A stretch of 64,000 nt of DNA from Mesonia algae (GCF_003253545.1 NZ_QKYV01000009.1:21011-85010); one strand, 5' to 3'. Shown: positions 54,995 to 62,838, numbered from the stretch's first letter. Numbers and translations: made by a program. Notes: generated from the letters alone by a model not told the origin.

Positions 54995-55645
54995 TTAATC
55001 CCAAGTTTTAAGCTGGTAAGCGCTATCCCAAAACATAAACTCTAGTTTACTCGCTTCAACAAAAGCTTGTGTCATGCGTTCTTGTTGCTGTGGGGTGCAA
55101 TTCTCAGCTACCGAATCACAAATGTTTATTGCTTTGATGACCAGTTCTTTAAACTCTTTTCCAGCATAGGTGTCTATCCATTTTTGATACGGATTGTCTT
55201 CACTTAACTGATTTTTGTAAATTGAATCCCCTACTTCTTGATAAATCCAAAAACAAGGTAATACAGCTGCCATGGCCATTTCTACTTGATCTAAAGCTGA
55301 AGTGCTTTTTAGGAAATTGATGTAATGATGAGTAGTAGGCTCAATGCTTCCTCGTTGACTAAGGCCAAATTCTTGAAAATAGGAATCATGCAAAGCTTTT
55401 TCTACTACAATAGCTCCTTCTGCAAACCGAATAAAATCTAGAGCATGAGATACACGGTGTGCTCTTGCCCCAATTAGCGCCAAACTGCGAGCAAAGTTTT
55501 CTAAGTAAAAGGAATCTTGCCTCATATAGAATTGAAATTTTTCTAGCGGAAGCGTTCCTTTCTGAAGTTCTTCAATAAAAGGCATCTTAATAATCTTCTG
55601 GTAAATAGGTTCAATTTGGGTCCAAGTTTTATCGGTCCATTTCAT
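54995..55645 (-). CDS. tenA: Thiaminase II / aminopyrimidine aminohydrolase TenA
   Basis: The 216-residue protein has the TenA fold with the catalytic cysteine in AAVLPCFWIYQEVG and YAGKEFKELV. In salvage it hydrolyses 4-amino-5-aminomethyl-2-methylpyrimidine to HMP, which ThiD then phosphorylates. It overlaps thiD by 17 bases and is last in the TPP-riboswitch operon. Confidence 0.92.
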   Translation of the reverse strand: MKWTDKTWTQIEPIYQKIIKMPFIEELQKGTLPLEKFQFYMRQDSFYLENFARSLALIGARAHRVSHALDFIRFAEGAIVVEKALHDSYFQEFGLSQRGSIEPTTHHYINFLKSTSALDQVEMAMAAVLPCFWIYQEVGDSIYKNQLSEDNPYQKWIDTYAGKEFKELVIKAINICDSVAENCTPQQQERMTQAFVEASKLEFMFWDSAYQLKTWD

Positions 55646-56471
55646 TTTTAATGAGTTTTTTGGGATTAAAAAAGTGATTTACGGGTCCGTTACCATTTCC
55701 AATTGCTACATCTCTACCATTATAAATAGCTTCATGTATGTACTCTTGACCTAAGCTTACAGCATCTAATAATGTTTTTCCTTGAGATAGGTAAGTAGCA
55801 ATAGCCGAAGAAAGTGTACAACCCGATCCGTGTGTATTGTGAGTATTATATTTTGGAAACTCAAAACTTTCTATTGTTCCGTGAGGTGAAAAATAAAGAG
55901 AAGTGAGTTTCTCGCCTTTTAAATGTCCGCCTTTAAGAAGAACCGATTTGCAACCGAGTTGCATAATTTTTTTTCCTGCGATATGCATTTCCTCTACCGT
56001 TTCAATGCTCATATTGGCCAATATCCCAGCTTCATCTAAGTTAGGCGTAATAACATCGGCAAGCGGAAATAACTTGGTAATAATGCTTTGAATGGTTTCT
56101 TCTTCAATTAAATGATCTCCACTGGTCGCCACCATAACCGGATCAAACACCAAGGGAATATGAGAAAACTGACATATTTTTTCAGCGATGGTCTCTACCA
56201 ATTCTGGGGTGTGTACCATTCCTATTTTGATAGCATTAGGAAGAATATCTTCACAAATACAGTCTATTTGTTCGCCCACCACCTTTTCAGGGATATTAAA
56301 AATAGATTTTACTCCCGTAGTGTTTTGTATAGGCAATGCGGTTAATACCGAGGTAGCATAACTGCCCAGCGCAGAAATGGTTTTCATATCTGCTTGTATG
56401 CCAGCACCGCCACTACCATCAAAACCAGCAATAGTGAGTACAGAGGGGTAGGTGTATTTTTTTTGAATCAT
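55629..56471 (-). CDS. thiD: Hydroxymethylpyrimidine/phosphomethylpyrimidine kinase ThiD
   Basis: The 280-residue ribokinase-like enzyme has TIAGFDGSGGAGIQADMKT, DPVMVATSGDHL and NTHGSGCTLSSAIA (anion hole and catalytic base). It phosphorylates HMP and HMP-P for thiamine synthesis. It overlaps thiE by 4 bases. Confidence 0.94.
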   Translation of the reverse strand: MIQKKYTYPSVLTIAGFDGSGGAGIQADMKTISALGSYATSVLTALPIQNTTGVKSIFNIPEKVVGEQIDCICEDILPNAIKIGMVHTPELVETIAEKICQFSHIPLVFDPVMVATSGDHLIEEETIQSIITKLFPLADVITPNLDEAGILANMSIETVEEMHIAGKKIMQLGCKSVLLKGGHLKGEKLTSLYFSPHGTIESFEFPKYNTHNTHGSGCTLSSAIATYLSQGKTLLDAVSLGQEYIHEAIYNGRDVAIGNGNGPVNHFFNPKKLIKNEMDR

Positions 56472-57100
56472 GCCTTTTCTATTTCGTTTCTTAATTGTTC
56501 AGCAGCTGTCGCTGGGTTTCTACAGGCGCAAATTGCCGAAACTACAGCAATACAATCTGCTCCCGCTTTTATGACTTCATACGTATTTTGAATATTCATA
56601 TTTCCAATAGCGACCAAAGGTTTATCGGTCATAGATCGAATTTGTTGAATGCCGTTTAGTCCCCATTCAGTAATGGTATCGATTTTCGTTGGTGTGCTGA
56701 AAACGGGACTAATGCCCAAATAATCGGCGGTTTTAGACTCTAACGTATCTAGTTGCTGTATGTCTTCGATAGAATACCCCAAACATTGTAAATTTTTCCA
56801 ATTTTCACGGATTTGCGTGGGTGCGATATCAGAAGTGCCTACGTGTATCCCATAAGCCTCTACTTGTTGTGCAATTTCTAATTGATCATTGATGATGAGG
56901 GGTACATTGTACCGATCTAAAACTTCTTTTAACTGAAATGCTTTTTGAAGAAATGCCTGGGTAGAGGTGTTTTTTTCTCGAAGTTGAACCAAATCCACAC
57001 CTCCTTTGACAGCTTGTTCGGCTACCGTTAAAAAATGATTGTGTACACAAGTTTCTTCAGAAATTACCAAATACAGTTGATAGGGAAATGACTTAACCAC
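56468..57100 (-). CDS. thiE: Thiamine phosphate synthase ThiE
   Basis: The 210-residue TIM-barrel enzyme has DLVQLREKNTST, LIINDQLEIA, GIHVGTSD and the GNMNIQNT phosphate-binding end. It joins HMP-PP and thiazole phosphate to thiamine phosphate. Some residues deviate (YLGISPVFSTPTKID is conserved). GTG start; 8-base overlap with thiM. Confidence 0.92.
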   Translation of the reverse strand: MVKSFPYQLYLVISEETCVHNHFLTVAEQAVKGGVDLVQLREKNTSTQAFLQKAFQLKEVLDRYNVPLIINDQLEIAQQVEAYGIHVGTSDIAPTQIRENWKNLQCLGYSIEDIQQLDTLESKTADYLGISPVFSTPTKIDTITEWGLNGIQQIRSMTDKPLVAIGNMNIQNTYEVIKAGADCIAVVSAICACRNPATAAEQLRNEIEKA

Positions 57101-57899
57101 GTTTTACTTCTAGTTTTAGCGTAGACATAAATTCTTTTTCCGTTAAGCTATATAACTTATCTAGTATATTTACTTGCAAACTCCCAGGTCCCTTGCTTTC
57201 TTGTGCAGCGATTTCACCAGCAACTCCCAGCATGGCCATGGCAGAAGTCACGGCTTCCGCTCTGTCGTCAACAATCACCGAAAAAGCTGCTACTAATGCT
57301 GTGGCAGAACATCCCATTCCTGTAATTTTTGTCATCAGTTCATTTCCGTTAAGGAGGTGAATTTCTTTATCCCGACTTATAATAATATCAGTAGCTCCAG
57401 AAATGCAAATACAAGCTTGGTATTTTTCATCCAAAATATGAGCTGCAGCTATGGCTTCATTGCTTTCAGCAGAACTGTCAACTCCTTTTGTAGAAGTAAT
57501 ATTGTGTTTGGCAAGCGCCATAATCTCTGAAGCATTTCCGCGAATTATAGTGGGATGTAAGCTTAATAAATCGCTCAACACTTCATCGCGATACGGAGTT
57601 GCACCAGCGCCCACAGGATCTAACACCCAGGGTTTGTTGAGCTGATTGGCTTGTTGAGCAGCCTTTTTCATAGAGGTAACCCAATAATCATCAAGCGTAC
57701 CAATGTTCACTACTAAAACTTGACAAATATTCATCATGGCTTCCATCTCATTTGGAGCATGAGCCATAATAGGAGAAGCACCCGCGGCCAATAAAGCATT
57801 TGCGGTATTATTCATCACTACATAGTTAGTGATATTATGAACCAAAGGAGATTTTTCTCGAAGTTGGGTGATATTATTCCATAAAGTTTCTTTCATCAT
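57093..57899 (-). CDS. thiM: Hydroxyethylthiazole kinase ThiM
   Basis: The 268-residue enzyme has SPLVHNITNYVVMNNTANAL, DPVGAGATPYR and ITGMGCSATALVAAF with the catalytic cysteine. It phosphorylates salvaged thiazole. It is the first gene of the operon below the TPP riboswitch. Two adjacent ATG codons (57899 and 57896) are possible starts. Confidence 0.94.
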   Translation of the reverse strand: MMKETLWNNITQLREKSPLVHNITNYVVMNNTANALLAAGASPIMAHAPNEMEAMMNICQVLVVNIGTLDDYWVTSMKKAAQQANQLNKPWVLDPVGAGATPYRDEVLSDLLSLHPTIIRGNASEIMALAKHNITSTKGVDSSAESNEAIAAAHILDEKYQACICISGATDIIISRDKEIHLLNGNELMTKITGMGCSATALVAAFSVIVDDRAEAVTSAMAMLGVAGEIAAQESKGPGSLQVNILDKLYSLTEKEFMSTLKLEVKRG

Positions 57900-57970
57900 T
57901 TATGAGTTTAAATTTAATAAATGGCTGAAGGAAGCTCACTTTTTTAAGTGATGAAGAAATATAGCATCTA

Positions 57971-58047
57971 CTTTTCCCTACGCCGGTCTTAACCGAATCA
58001 GGTTCAAAGGGTGTGTCTCAATTCTTTTTTTAGAATACCCCTAAAGC
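57971..58047 (-). promoter_or_regulatory. TPP riboswitch
   Basis: On the minus strand the sequence reads TAGGGGTATTCT near the start, then TGAGACACACCC, TTTGAACCTGATTCGG and GACCGGCGTAGGGA, all the conserved elements of the THI box in the right order, 70 bases before thiM. It should lower thiamine salvage gene expression when TPP is abundant. Confidence 0.96.
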
Positions 58048-58241
58048 CAACTCAAAAGTAATGATTAGCTATTCAAATAGAGAATGTTTTTGAAATTTAA
58101 CTTGATAAGGATATTAAAGATAATATACGTGCTTAAAATTCTGCCTTAGAGGATATAGTGCTTTAGGAGTTGTGTGAGTTTTTAGAATAGTTGCACAGAG
58201 AATTAATATTTTTTTATATTTACCTTCAAAGAAATGTATTT

Positions 58242-58694
58242 ATGAAACTAGAGCCTAAAGCTATTTTGCAAATTCAAAAACCTATGGAAGAGGTTTTTGA
58301 AGGAATAGTGAATCCATTACATATGACTAAGTATTTTATAGCTGAAAGTAGTGGAAGATTAGAATCGGGAAATGAAGTGGTTTGGAAATTTCCTGAGTTT
58401 TCTGAAAAATTTCCTATTACAGAAATCCATACTAAAAGTCCGCATACCATTTCTTTTGTATGGGATCCTGAAACCGTTGTAAATATAAAATTAGAAGAGC
58501 AAAAAGACCAGAGCACTATTGTTAGGGTGAATGAAAAAGGAAAAGAATTGAATGAAAAAAATCTGGCTTGGGCTTTAGAAAACTCTGGAGGATGGGCGAA
58601 TTTTTTGGCTTGCTTAAAAGCTTATTTGGAGTATGGTATAGAGCTTAGAAAAGGAGCATTTGATTTTATGAGAAATAATAGTACGACCTCTTAA
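58242..58694 (+). CDS. SRPBCC domain-containing protein (AHSA1-like)
   Basis: The 150-residue protein has the START/AHSA1 pattern ILQIQKPMEEVFEGIVNPLH, the middle strand TISFVWDPE and a C-terminal helix GGWANFLACLKAYLEYG. The binding partner is unknown. The start at ATG 58242 is chosen over an upstream TTG. The DUF2200 gene follows after 12 bases. Confidence 0.85.
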   Translation: MKLEPKAILQIQKPMEEVFEGIVNPLHMTKYFIAESSGRLESGNEVVWKFPEFSEKFPITEIHTKSPHTISFVWDPETVVNIKLEEQKDQSTIVRVNEKGKELNEKNLAWALENSGGWANFLACLKAYLEYGIELRKGAFDFMRNNSTTS

Positions 58695-58706
58695 TTAAAA
58701 ATTAGT

Positions 58707-59072
58707 ATGAAAGCTACAGCAGCACATCACGAACGTATTGCAAAAATGACCTTTGCTTCGGTATACCCACATTATATCACCAAAGTGGAAAAGAAGGGGC
58801 GAACTATAGAAGAGTTGCATCAGGTTATAGAATGGCTTACGGGTTATGATGATCATAAAATTCAAGAATTGATAGAAAGTAAAGTTACTTTTAAAACCTT
58901 CTTTCAAGAAGCTGAGTTGAATGAGAACGCTCCTCTTATCAAAGGAGTGATTTGTGGTTATCGCATAGAAGAAATTGAAGAGCCCTTAACACAGCAAGTG
59001 CGTTTTCTAGATAAATTAGTAGACGAATTGGCTCGAGGCCGAAAGATGGAAAAGATCTTACGTAAAGAATAA
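58707..59072 (+). CDS. DUF2200 domain-containing protein
   Basis: The 121-residue protein begins [20 protein letters not shown] and contains [14 protein letters not shown], the DUF2200 signature. The function is unknown. It is the last ordinary gene before the accessory region. Confidence 0.87.
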   Translation: MKATAAHHERIAKMTFASVYPHYITKVEKKGRTIEELHQVIEWLTGYDDHKIQELIESKVTFKTFFQEAELNENAPLIKGVICGYRIEEIEEPLTQQVRFLDKLVDELARGRKMEKILRKE

Positions 59073-59530
59073 AATATTTTTAATTTTTTTATTCCAAGAC
59101 CTTATCTAAAACTTCTTCGATTTAAATAATTTATTCCGGTGAGTTTCCTCCTTTTGGAAATGAAAATCGATTTTTTAAAGATTCACGAATACTTAAGCAG
59201 TAGTGCTGAGAATAAGTAAAAGAAGAAATCATTAATGTAATTTCAATTTAATAAGTAAAAACTTATTATGTATGTTATTCCTTAATCAAAGAAAAGATCT
59301 TTCACTTCACTGCGTTTTGTTCTAGATGACAGGTTTTTTTTTGTCATTTCGATGGACGAAGGACTGAGAAATCTGTTTAAAAAGGAGAAGGGCTTCTTAT
59401 TTGTAAATTTTTAATCAAAAAAGAATTTTTTACACGAACCGACCGTGACAAGTGTCCTATGTCCTACTTAAATCATTAAAAGCTAAATCTCAAGTCTTAC
59501 CTCTAATCTAACTTTCCCTCTAAAGAAAAA

Positions 59531-59612
59531 GAGAGAACCCACGCGTTGCAGGTGGAAATTCCACTTAGTGAGTATAACCTGTACCTCACCTTACGGGTGT
59601 GCAAGCACCCTC
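59531..59612. ncRNA. Structured segment, possible small RNA
   Basis: Three compact hairpins occur in a row: GTGGAA-A-TTCCAC (59552-59564), GTGAG/CTCAC (59568-59572 with 59585-59589) and GGGTG/CACCC (59595-59599 with 59606-59610). Base composition is clearly GC-richer than the surroundings. The middle hairpin, GTGAGTATAACCTGTACC, resembles GTGAGGGTATACCAGTACC in the leader of the sigma operon. It could be a guide RNA scaffold or a remnant of one; strand is undecided. Confidence 0.35.
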
Positions 59613-59728
59613 TATTAAATTCCAAATCTCAAATTCTAAAGTTCAAACTCCAATCCGATTACTAAATCACCTATTCTTCAAGCGCCCATTGTGAAATTTC
59701 TGCTTCCAAAAAATACCCCCAAGCCACT

Positions 59729-59878
59729 CTATTCTCACTACTCAGTACCTATCTCCGCATCTTGTTTTTTTAGCTCACAGCTTACGGCTTACAGTTTACA
59801 AAACTATCCCCGAACCGAAGTCCACCTATTCAACTTTCTTATTATTACATTCAAAATTCATCATTTAAAATTGTACTC
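59729..59878 (-). repeat. Diverged direct repeat, copy 2
   Basis: Read on the minus strand from 59878, this segment shares with copy 1 the blocks GAGTACAATTTTAAATGATG, a GTTGA-(A/G)-TAG segment, ATAGTT(C/T)TGTAAACTGTAAG and CTGTGAGCTAAA. The centre differs. Confidence 0.7.
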
Positions 59879-60060
59879 TATACTAACTATTAATTGCATT
59901 ACTAATCATAAAATCCTGTCTCCTGTCTCCTGTCTCTTGATTCCAAAACTCAACCGCTAAGCTCTATTTTCTAGCTTACATTTCAACATCATCCTGAGCT
60001 TGCCGAAGGAAAGTATTCAAAATTCAAAATTGTACTCACTACTAATTACTAATTACTCAC

Positions 60061-60209
60061 TTCTAATCACTCACCACTCACCACTAATCTCCGTTTAGCT
60101 CACAGTTCACAGTTTACCGCTTACAGTTTACAGAACTATTCTTGAGCAAAAAACCAACTACTCAACTTTATTATTTTACATTTAAAATTCATCATTTAAA
60201 ATTGTACTC
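60061..60209 (-). repeat. Diverged direct repeat, copy 1, directly after the TnpB/Cas12f-like stop
   Basis: Read on the minus strand from 60209, it begins three bases after the stop codon of the TnpB/Cas12f-like gene, in the place where TnpB genes carry their omega RNA. The same blocks recur 331 bases further on. It is AT-rich with little strong secondary structure. Confidence 0.7.
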
Positions 60210-60211
60210 AT

Positions 60212-61309
60212 TTACCCCACAATCACTTCAATTCCCGCCTTATCAGCTTTATATTGTATTTTAGTCAGTAACTCGCAGTAGCTCCAGTTGCGAAGGACAA
60301 AACCTTCTTCTTTAGCGATGCCTATTTTATCTTCTTGATTCATCAGCATTAACGTACCGGCTTGGTGCTGAATGCAAAAATCAATCAGCCTACGGCTATA
60401 GACGTGTAATCGTTGGAGGATGTAGTTCTTTTCTTTTTGACGAAACCTATCTACGGCTTTTAGCTTGCGCTTTTTGCCTTTGCCCGATTTATTATAAGTA
60501 GCCCCCACTTGCGCCCGTTTTCGGGCAGCTTGTATCGCCAACCTACGGTGTAAAAACTCCTCTTTATTACCAATTTGGTGTCGCACTTTTCCCACCTTTA
60601 CCACGATGGGGTATTCCAAGGACAGGGAAACTTCGGCAACGACGCCCGGGTTGAGTTGATGCACTTCTTTTTCCAATTCAAATACCGCCAACCAAAACGT
60701 CTTGCCGTCTTTCAATTGCAGGTGGGAGGTACACAATTTGAGTTCTCCCTGACTTACCCGCTGCAATAACCGCCACTTATCGCTGTGATCCCGTCCTAAA
60801 TAGGTTTTTAAAGGGATTTTAAATAGGCGAAAGCAAAAAGCCTTCTTTGTTGGATTGTACTCCAGTTTACTCATCCCTTCGGTGGTAAAGGGGAAGGGCA
60901 TATCCTTTTTAAAACTCATCAGCGCACACTCGCCCCGCCAATAAGCTTCTTGGTTCTTTTTAAAAGTACTGTACAAACTCGCCTTTAAGCAAGAAATAAT
61001 ATTGGTGGGCATCTCGCCCTTAAAGCGTTTAGAGGTCACTTGGTAGATGGTATTCATCCGGGAGGTTTGTAAAATCCCCGCTTCGTCTTTTTGTTCACGT
61101 GCCAGCTTATATTGAATGTCCTCCGATAAATAAAAAAACTCTTTGAGCATCTCTTGAACATACAAGTGAGACACCATCAAATTGGCCGTTCTATACGCCC
61201 GGTCTTGCCATGCATACAGTTTTCCGATCGCTTTTTTGCGTTCTTCAGCCGTGGGCAGGTCGATGACCACCTGAATTTTTCGCGTGAGTTTGATGCTGTT
61301 CTTTTTCAT
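60212..61309 (-). CDS. Nuclease-dead TnpB/Cas12f-like protein
   Basis: The 365-residue basic protein has the TnpB/Cas12f plan: an N-terminal wedge/REC part (1-215), then a RuvC part. RuvC-I reads AEVSLSLEYPIVV, with Ser228 where the catalytic Asp belongs. The bridge region follows (RRLAIQAARKR, then LKAVDRFRQKEKNYILQRLH). RuvC-II reads GTLMLMNQ with Met323 in place of Glu. The usual WSYCELLTKIQYKADKAGI helix is present, and the protein stops at VIVG before the zinc ribbon and RuvC-III Asp. All three catalytic residues are thus lost while the RNA/DNA-binding body remains. It starts one base after the sigma gene stop. I infer an RNA-guided DNA binder that places the sigma factor. Confidence 0.8.
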   Translation of the reverse strand: MKKNSIKLTRKIQVVIDLPTAEERKKAIGKLYAWQDRAYRTANLMVSHLYVQEMLKEFFYLSEDIQYKLAREQKDEAGILQTSRMNTIYQVTSKRFKGEMPTNIISCLKASLYSTFKKNQEAYWRGECALMSFKKDMPFPFTTEGMSKLEYNPTKKAFCFRLFKIPLKTYLGRDHSDKWRLLQRVSQGELKLCTSHLQLKDGKTFWLAVFELEKEVHQLNPGVVAEVSLSLEYPIVVKVGKVRHQIGNKEEFLHRRLAIQAARKRAQVGATYNKSGKGKKRKLKAVDRFRQKEKNYILQRLHVYSRRLIDFCIQHQAGTLMLMNQEDKIGIAKEEGFVLRNWSYCELLTKIQYKADKAGIEVIVG

Positions 61310-61310
61310 C

Positions 61311-62096
61311 TTAAGCAGATTCTAATTGCTGTTCGGCTTGTTGCTGCATCAAGGTATAAGCCACTGTAAAAGCTTGGTGTACTTCTTTTTGAGATAAATT
61401 CAGCTGTTGGGCAATGTCCGGAAACGACAACTCCTGCTCACAACGCAGTTGGAAAATTTCAGATTGCTCCGGCGTCATGCCGCCTTGTATTTTAAGCGGA
61501 CGAACAGGCTCCTTATGTTCTAAGGAATGGCCTTGATGTATGATCTTTTTTAAGGCTTCCATACTTCGTTTAATCTCATTCGCTGTTTCAGTGATTCCTT
61601 TTCCCATCACCTCGGCAATAGCTTTATACTGAAAGCCATAGTTCAAACAAAGTTCTATCAAACGCTGCCGTTCCGCCTCTAAAAAGGGTAGTACCTGTTG
61701 CACCTGTTCAAAAGCTTTTTGTGTCGCCTCTTGCTCCAGTAAATGCTGGTCTTCTTCGGCGGCAGGATCGTGCCCCAACATAAAGTCTTGGTAATTCCCA
61801 AACCATTCTAACCTGCTCATACTGCGGTAAAAGTGATTACGAGGCCGACAGTAATAATAGGTGCATTCCCGCTTCATCACATAACGTAAAAAGAAAAAAA
61901 TGTGCTGTGGGGTTTCTAGCGTATCCCGATGTTTCCAGAGCTTTAAAAAACAATCTTGTACCAAGGTCTCAATCACAAACTCATCCTTAATCAATTCCTT
62001 GCCCAGCCAAAAAAGCATGCGACTGTACCTTTTATACAAATGTTCTAAAGCGATAGGGTTGCCTTGTTTTAATTGGATGTAATGGTGTGGTTGCAT
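61311..62096 (-). CDS. Sigma-70 family factor with an extra C-terminal HTH
   Basis: The 261-residue protein has sigma region 2 (about 13-90: LYKRYSRMLFWLGKELIKDE, LVQDCFLKLWKHRDTL, FFFLRYVMKRE). An acidic linker follows, then a region 4-like HTH (about 135-187: RLIELCLNYGFQYKAIAEVM) and a second region 4-like HTH (about 207-250: FQLRCEQELSFPDIAQQLNL). Ordinary ECF factors have one region 4 and 170-200 residues. It is followed after one base by the dead TnpB/Cas12f-like gene, so the products probably form a complex. Promoter choice might come from the guide RNA rather than from region 4. Its promoter overlaps a palindrome shared with a divergent XRE regulator. Confidence 0.85.
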   Translation of the reverse strand: MQPHHYIQLKQGNPIALEHLYKRYSRMLFWLGKELIKDEFVIETLVQDCFLKLWKHRDTLETPQHIFFFLRYVMKRECTYYYCRPRNHFYRSMSRLEWFGNYQDFMLGHDPAAEEDQHLLEQEATQKAFEQVQQVLPFLEAERQRLIELCLNYGFQYKAIAEVMGKGITETANEIKRSMEALKKIIHQGHSLEHKEPVRPLKIQGGMTPEQSEIFQLRCEQELSFPDIAQQLNLSQKEVHQAFTVAYTLMQQQAEQQLESA

Positions 62097-62189
62097 AAGA
62101 TTTCGTGTTTTATAAGAGCGAAATCTTAGAGAGTACTAAGAGAAGTTAGCTTTGAAGAAAGTTGAAGTAAAACCTTTTAAGTATAATAA

Positions 62190-62367
62190 AAATAGGCGTG
62201 GAACTCAACTTATTGCCCTCAAGGTACTGGTATACCCTCACGCAAATAAGAGAGCCCACGCCCTTTGAGGCGTGAGCATTTACACTTATCATCTCGCGTG
62301 TTAAAAATTACCAGTTTTTGAGGACGAGATTCAAAACGAATGCTTCTACTATTTTTTACTTAAGAAG
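62190..62367 (-). ncRNA. Structured leader of the sigma/TnpB-like operon, candidate guide RNA
   Basis: On the minus strand, GGCGTGG (62262-62256) pairs with CCACGCC (62201-62195), and the stem continues through GCTC/GAGT and CTTATT/AATAAG for about 17 bp. It encloses a hairpin AGGGTA/TACCTT (62238-62233 with 62226-62221). An upstream CACGCC (62274-62269) competes for the same GGCGTG. Further 5', GCATT/AATGC and ATCTCG/CGAGAT (62330-62325 with 62296-62291) enclose another domain. A T-rich run follows the big stem, so it may terminate. A 270-base leader this structured is unusual before a sigma gene. Confidence 0.5.
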
Positions 62368-62389
62368 TTTCGCAAATATATTATTTAAA

Positions 62390-62433
62390 CAAATATAATA
62401 AAAAGGTTTATTTGTTACAAGATCTTGTAACAA
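62390..62433. promoter_or_regulatory. Shared operator-promoter between the sigma operon and the XRE regulator
   Basis: A perfect 22-bp palindrome with half-site TTGTTACAAGA occupies 62412-62433. On the minus strand its TTG (62420-62418) and TATATTTG (62397-62390) form a promoter with 20-base spacing for the sigma operon; a second TATATTTG lies at 62380-62373. On the plus strand the palindrome lies 45-66 bases before the XRE start. It is the likely operator of the XRE protein. Confidence 0.65.
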
Positions 62434-62477
62434 TGTTTATGTTAAAATTTCCGCCCTTTGTATAAAACAGAGTAAGT

Positions 62478-62711
62478 ATGGAAATGACAAATGATGAAAT
62501 ACTTAAAAATTTCGGAATATATGTTCGGGTTTTAAGAAAAAGACTAGGTCTTAGTCAAGATGATATTGTATTAAATGCTACAAAGATTACGAAAGGTACA
62601 GTTAGTGATATAGAAAATGGAAAAAGAAACTTATCTTTTACTACTTTGATAGATTTAGCAAAGGGACTGAAAATTCATCCTAAGGAGTTGTTAGATTTTG
62701 ATGTTGAATAG
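62478..62711 (+). CDS. XRE family transcriptional regulator
   Basis: The 77-residue protein is a single lambda-repressor-like HTH (LRKRLGLSQDDIVLNATKIT then VSDIENGKRNLSFTTLIDLA). The size and single-domain form resemble controllers of mobile elements and restriction-modification systems. Divergent position and the palindrome at 62412-62433 suggest that it represses itself and the sigma/TnpB-like operon. Confidence 0.88.
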   Translation: MEMTNDEILKNFGIYVRVLRKRLGLSQDDIVLNATKITKGTVSDIENGKRNLSFTTLIDLAKGLKIHPKELLDFDVE

Positions 62712-62838
62712 AAACAGAAAACTTTTAAAGTTTATTGATAGTGCTTTAGCTTTTGTATATTCTTGTAACCATCATAAAAAAGTGTTGTTATCCGGCAAAT
62801 AATAGCTATAAACGACTATATTTGAGTTGATATAACCA

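Larger units (their letters stand above)
59073..60211. other. 1.1-kb non-coding accessory interval
   Basis: I see no credible gene here. It contains two short sequences of the kind dispersed in flavobacterial genomes (near 59340-59380, GTCATTTCGATGGACGAAGG, and 59989-60011, CATCCTGAGCTTGCCGAAGG), a structured GC-richer segment (59531-59612), two diverged 150-bp repeats, and low-complexity runs of ACTAATT- and ACTCACC-like heptamers (60030-60090). It is the 3' flank of the TnpB/Cas12f-like gene. Confidence 0.6.

Noticed and set aside
59531..59550. Homology of AGAGAGAACCCACGC with AGAGAGCCCACGC of the leader (62249-62261)
   Set aside because: This match is in the opposite orientation to the better hairpin match between the same two segments, so at least one is chance.
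59691..59960. An open frame of 89 codons on the plus strand
   Set aside because: It lies across low-complexity and repeated non-coding DNA, has no domain, and overlaps repeat copy 2.
59600..60211. A CRISPR array next to the Cas12f-like gene
   Set aside because: The repeats are about 150 bp, diverged and only two; there are no 20-40 bp repeats with regular spacers.
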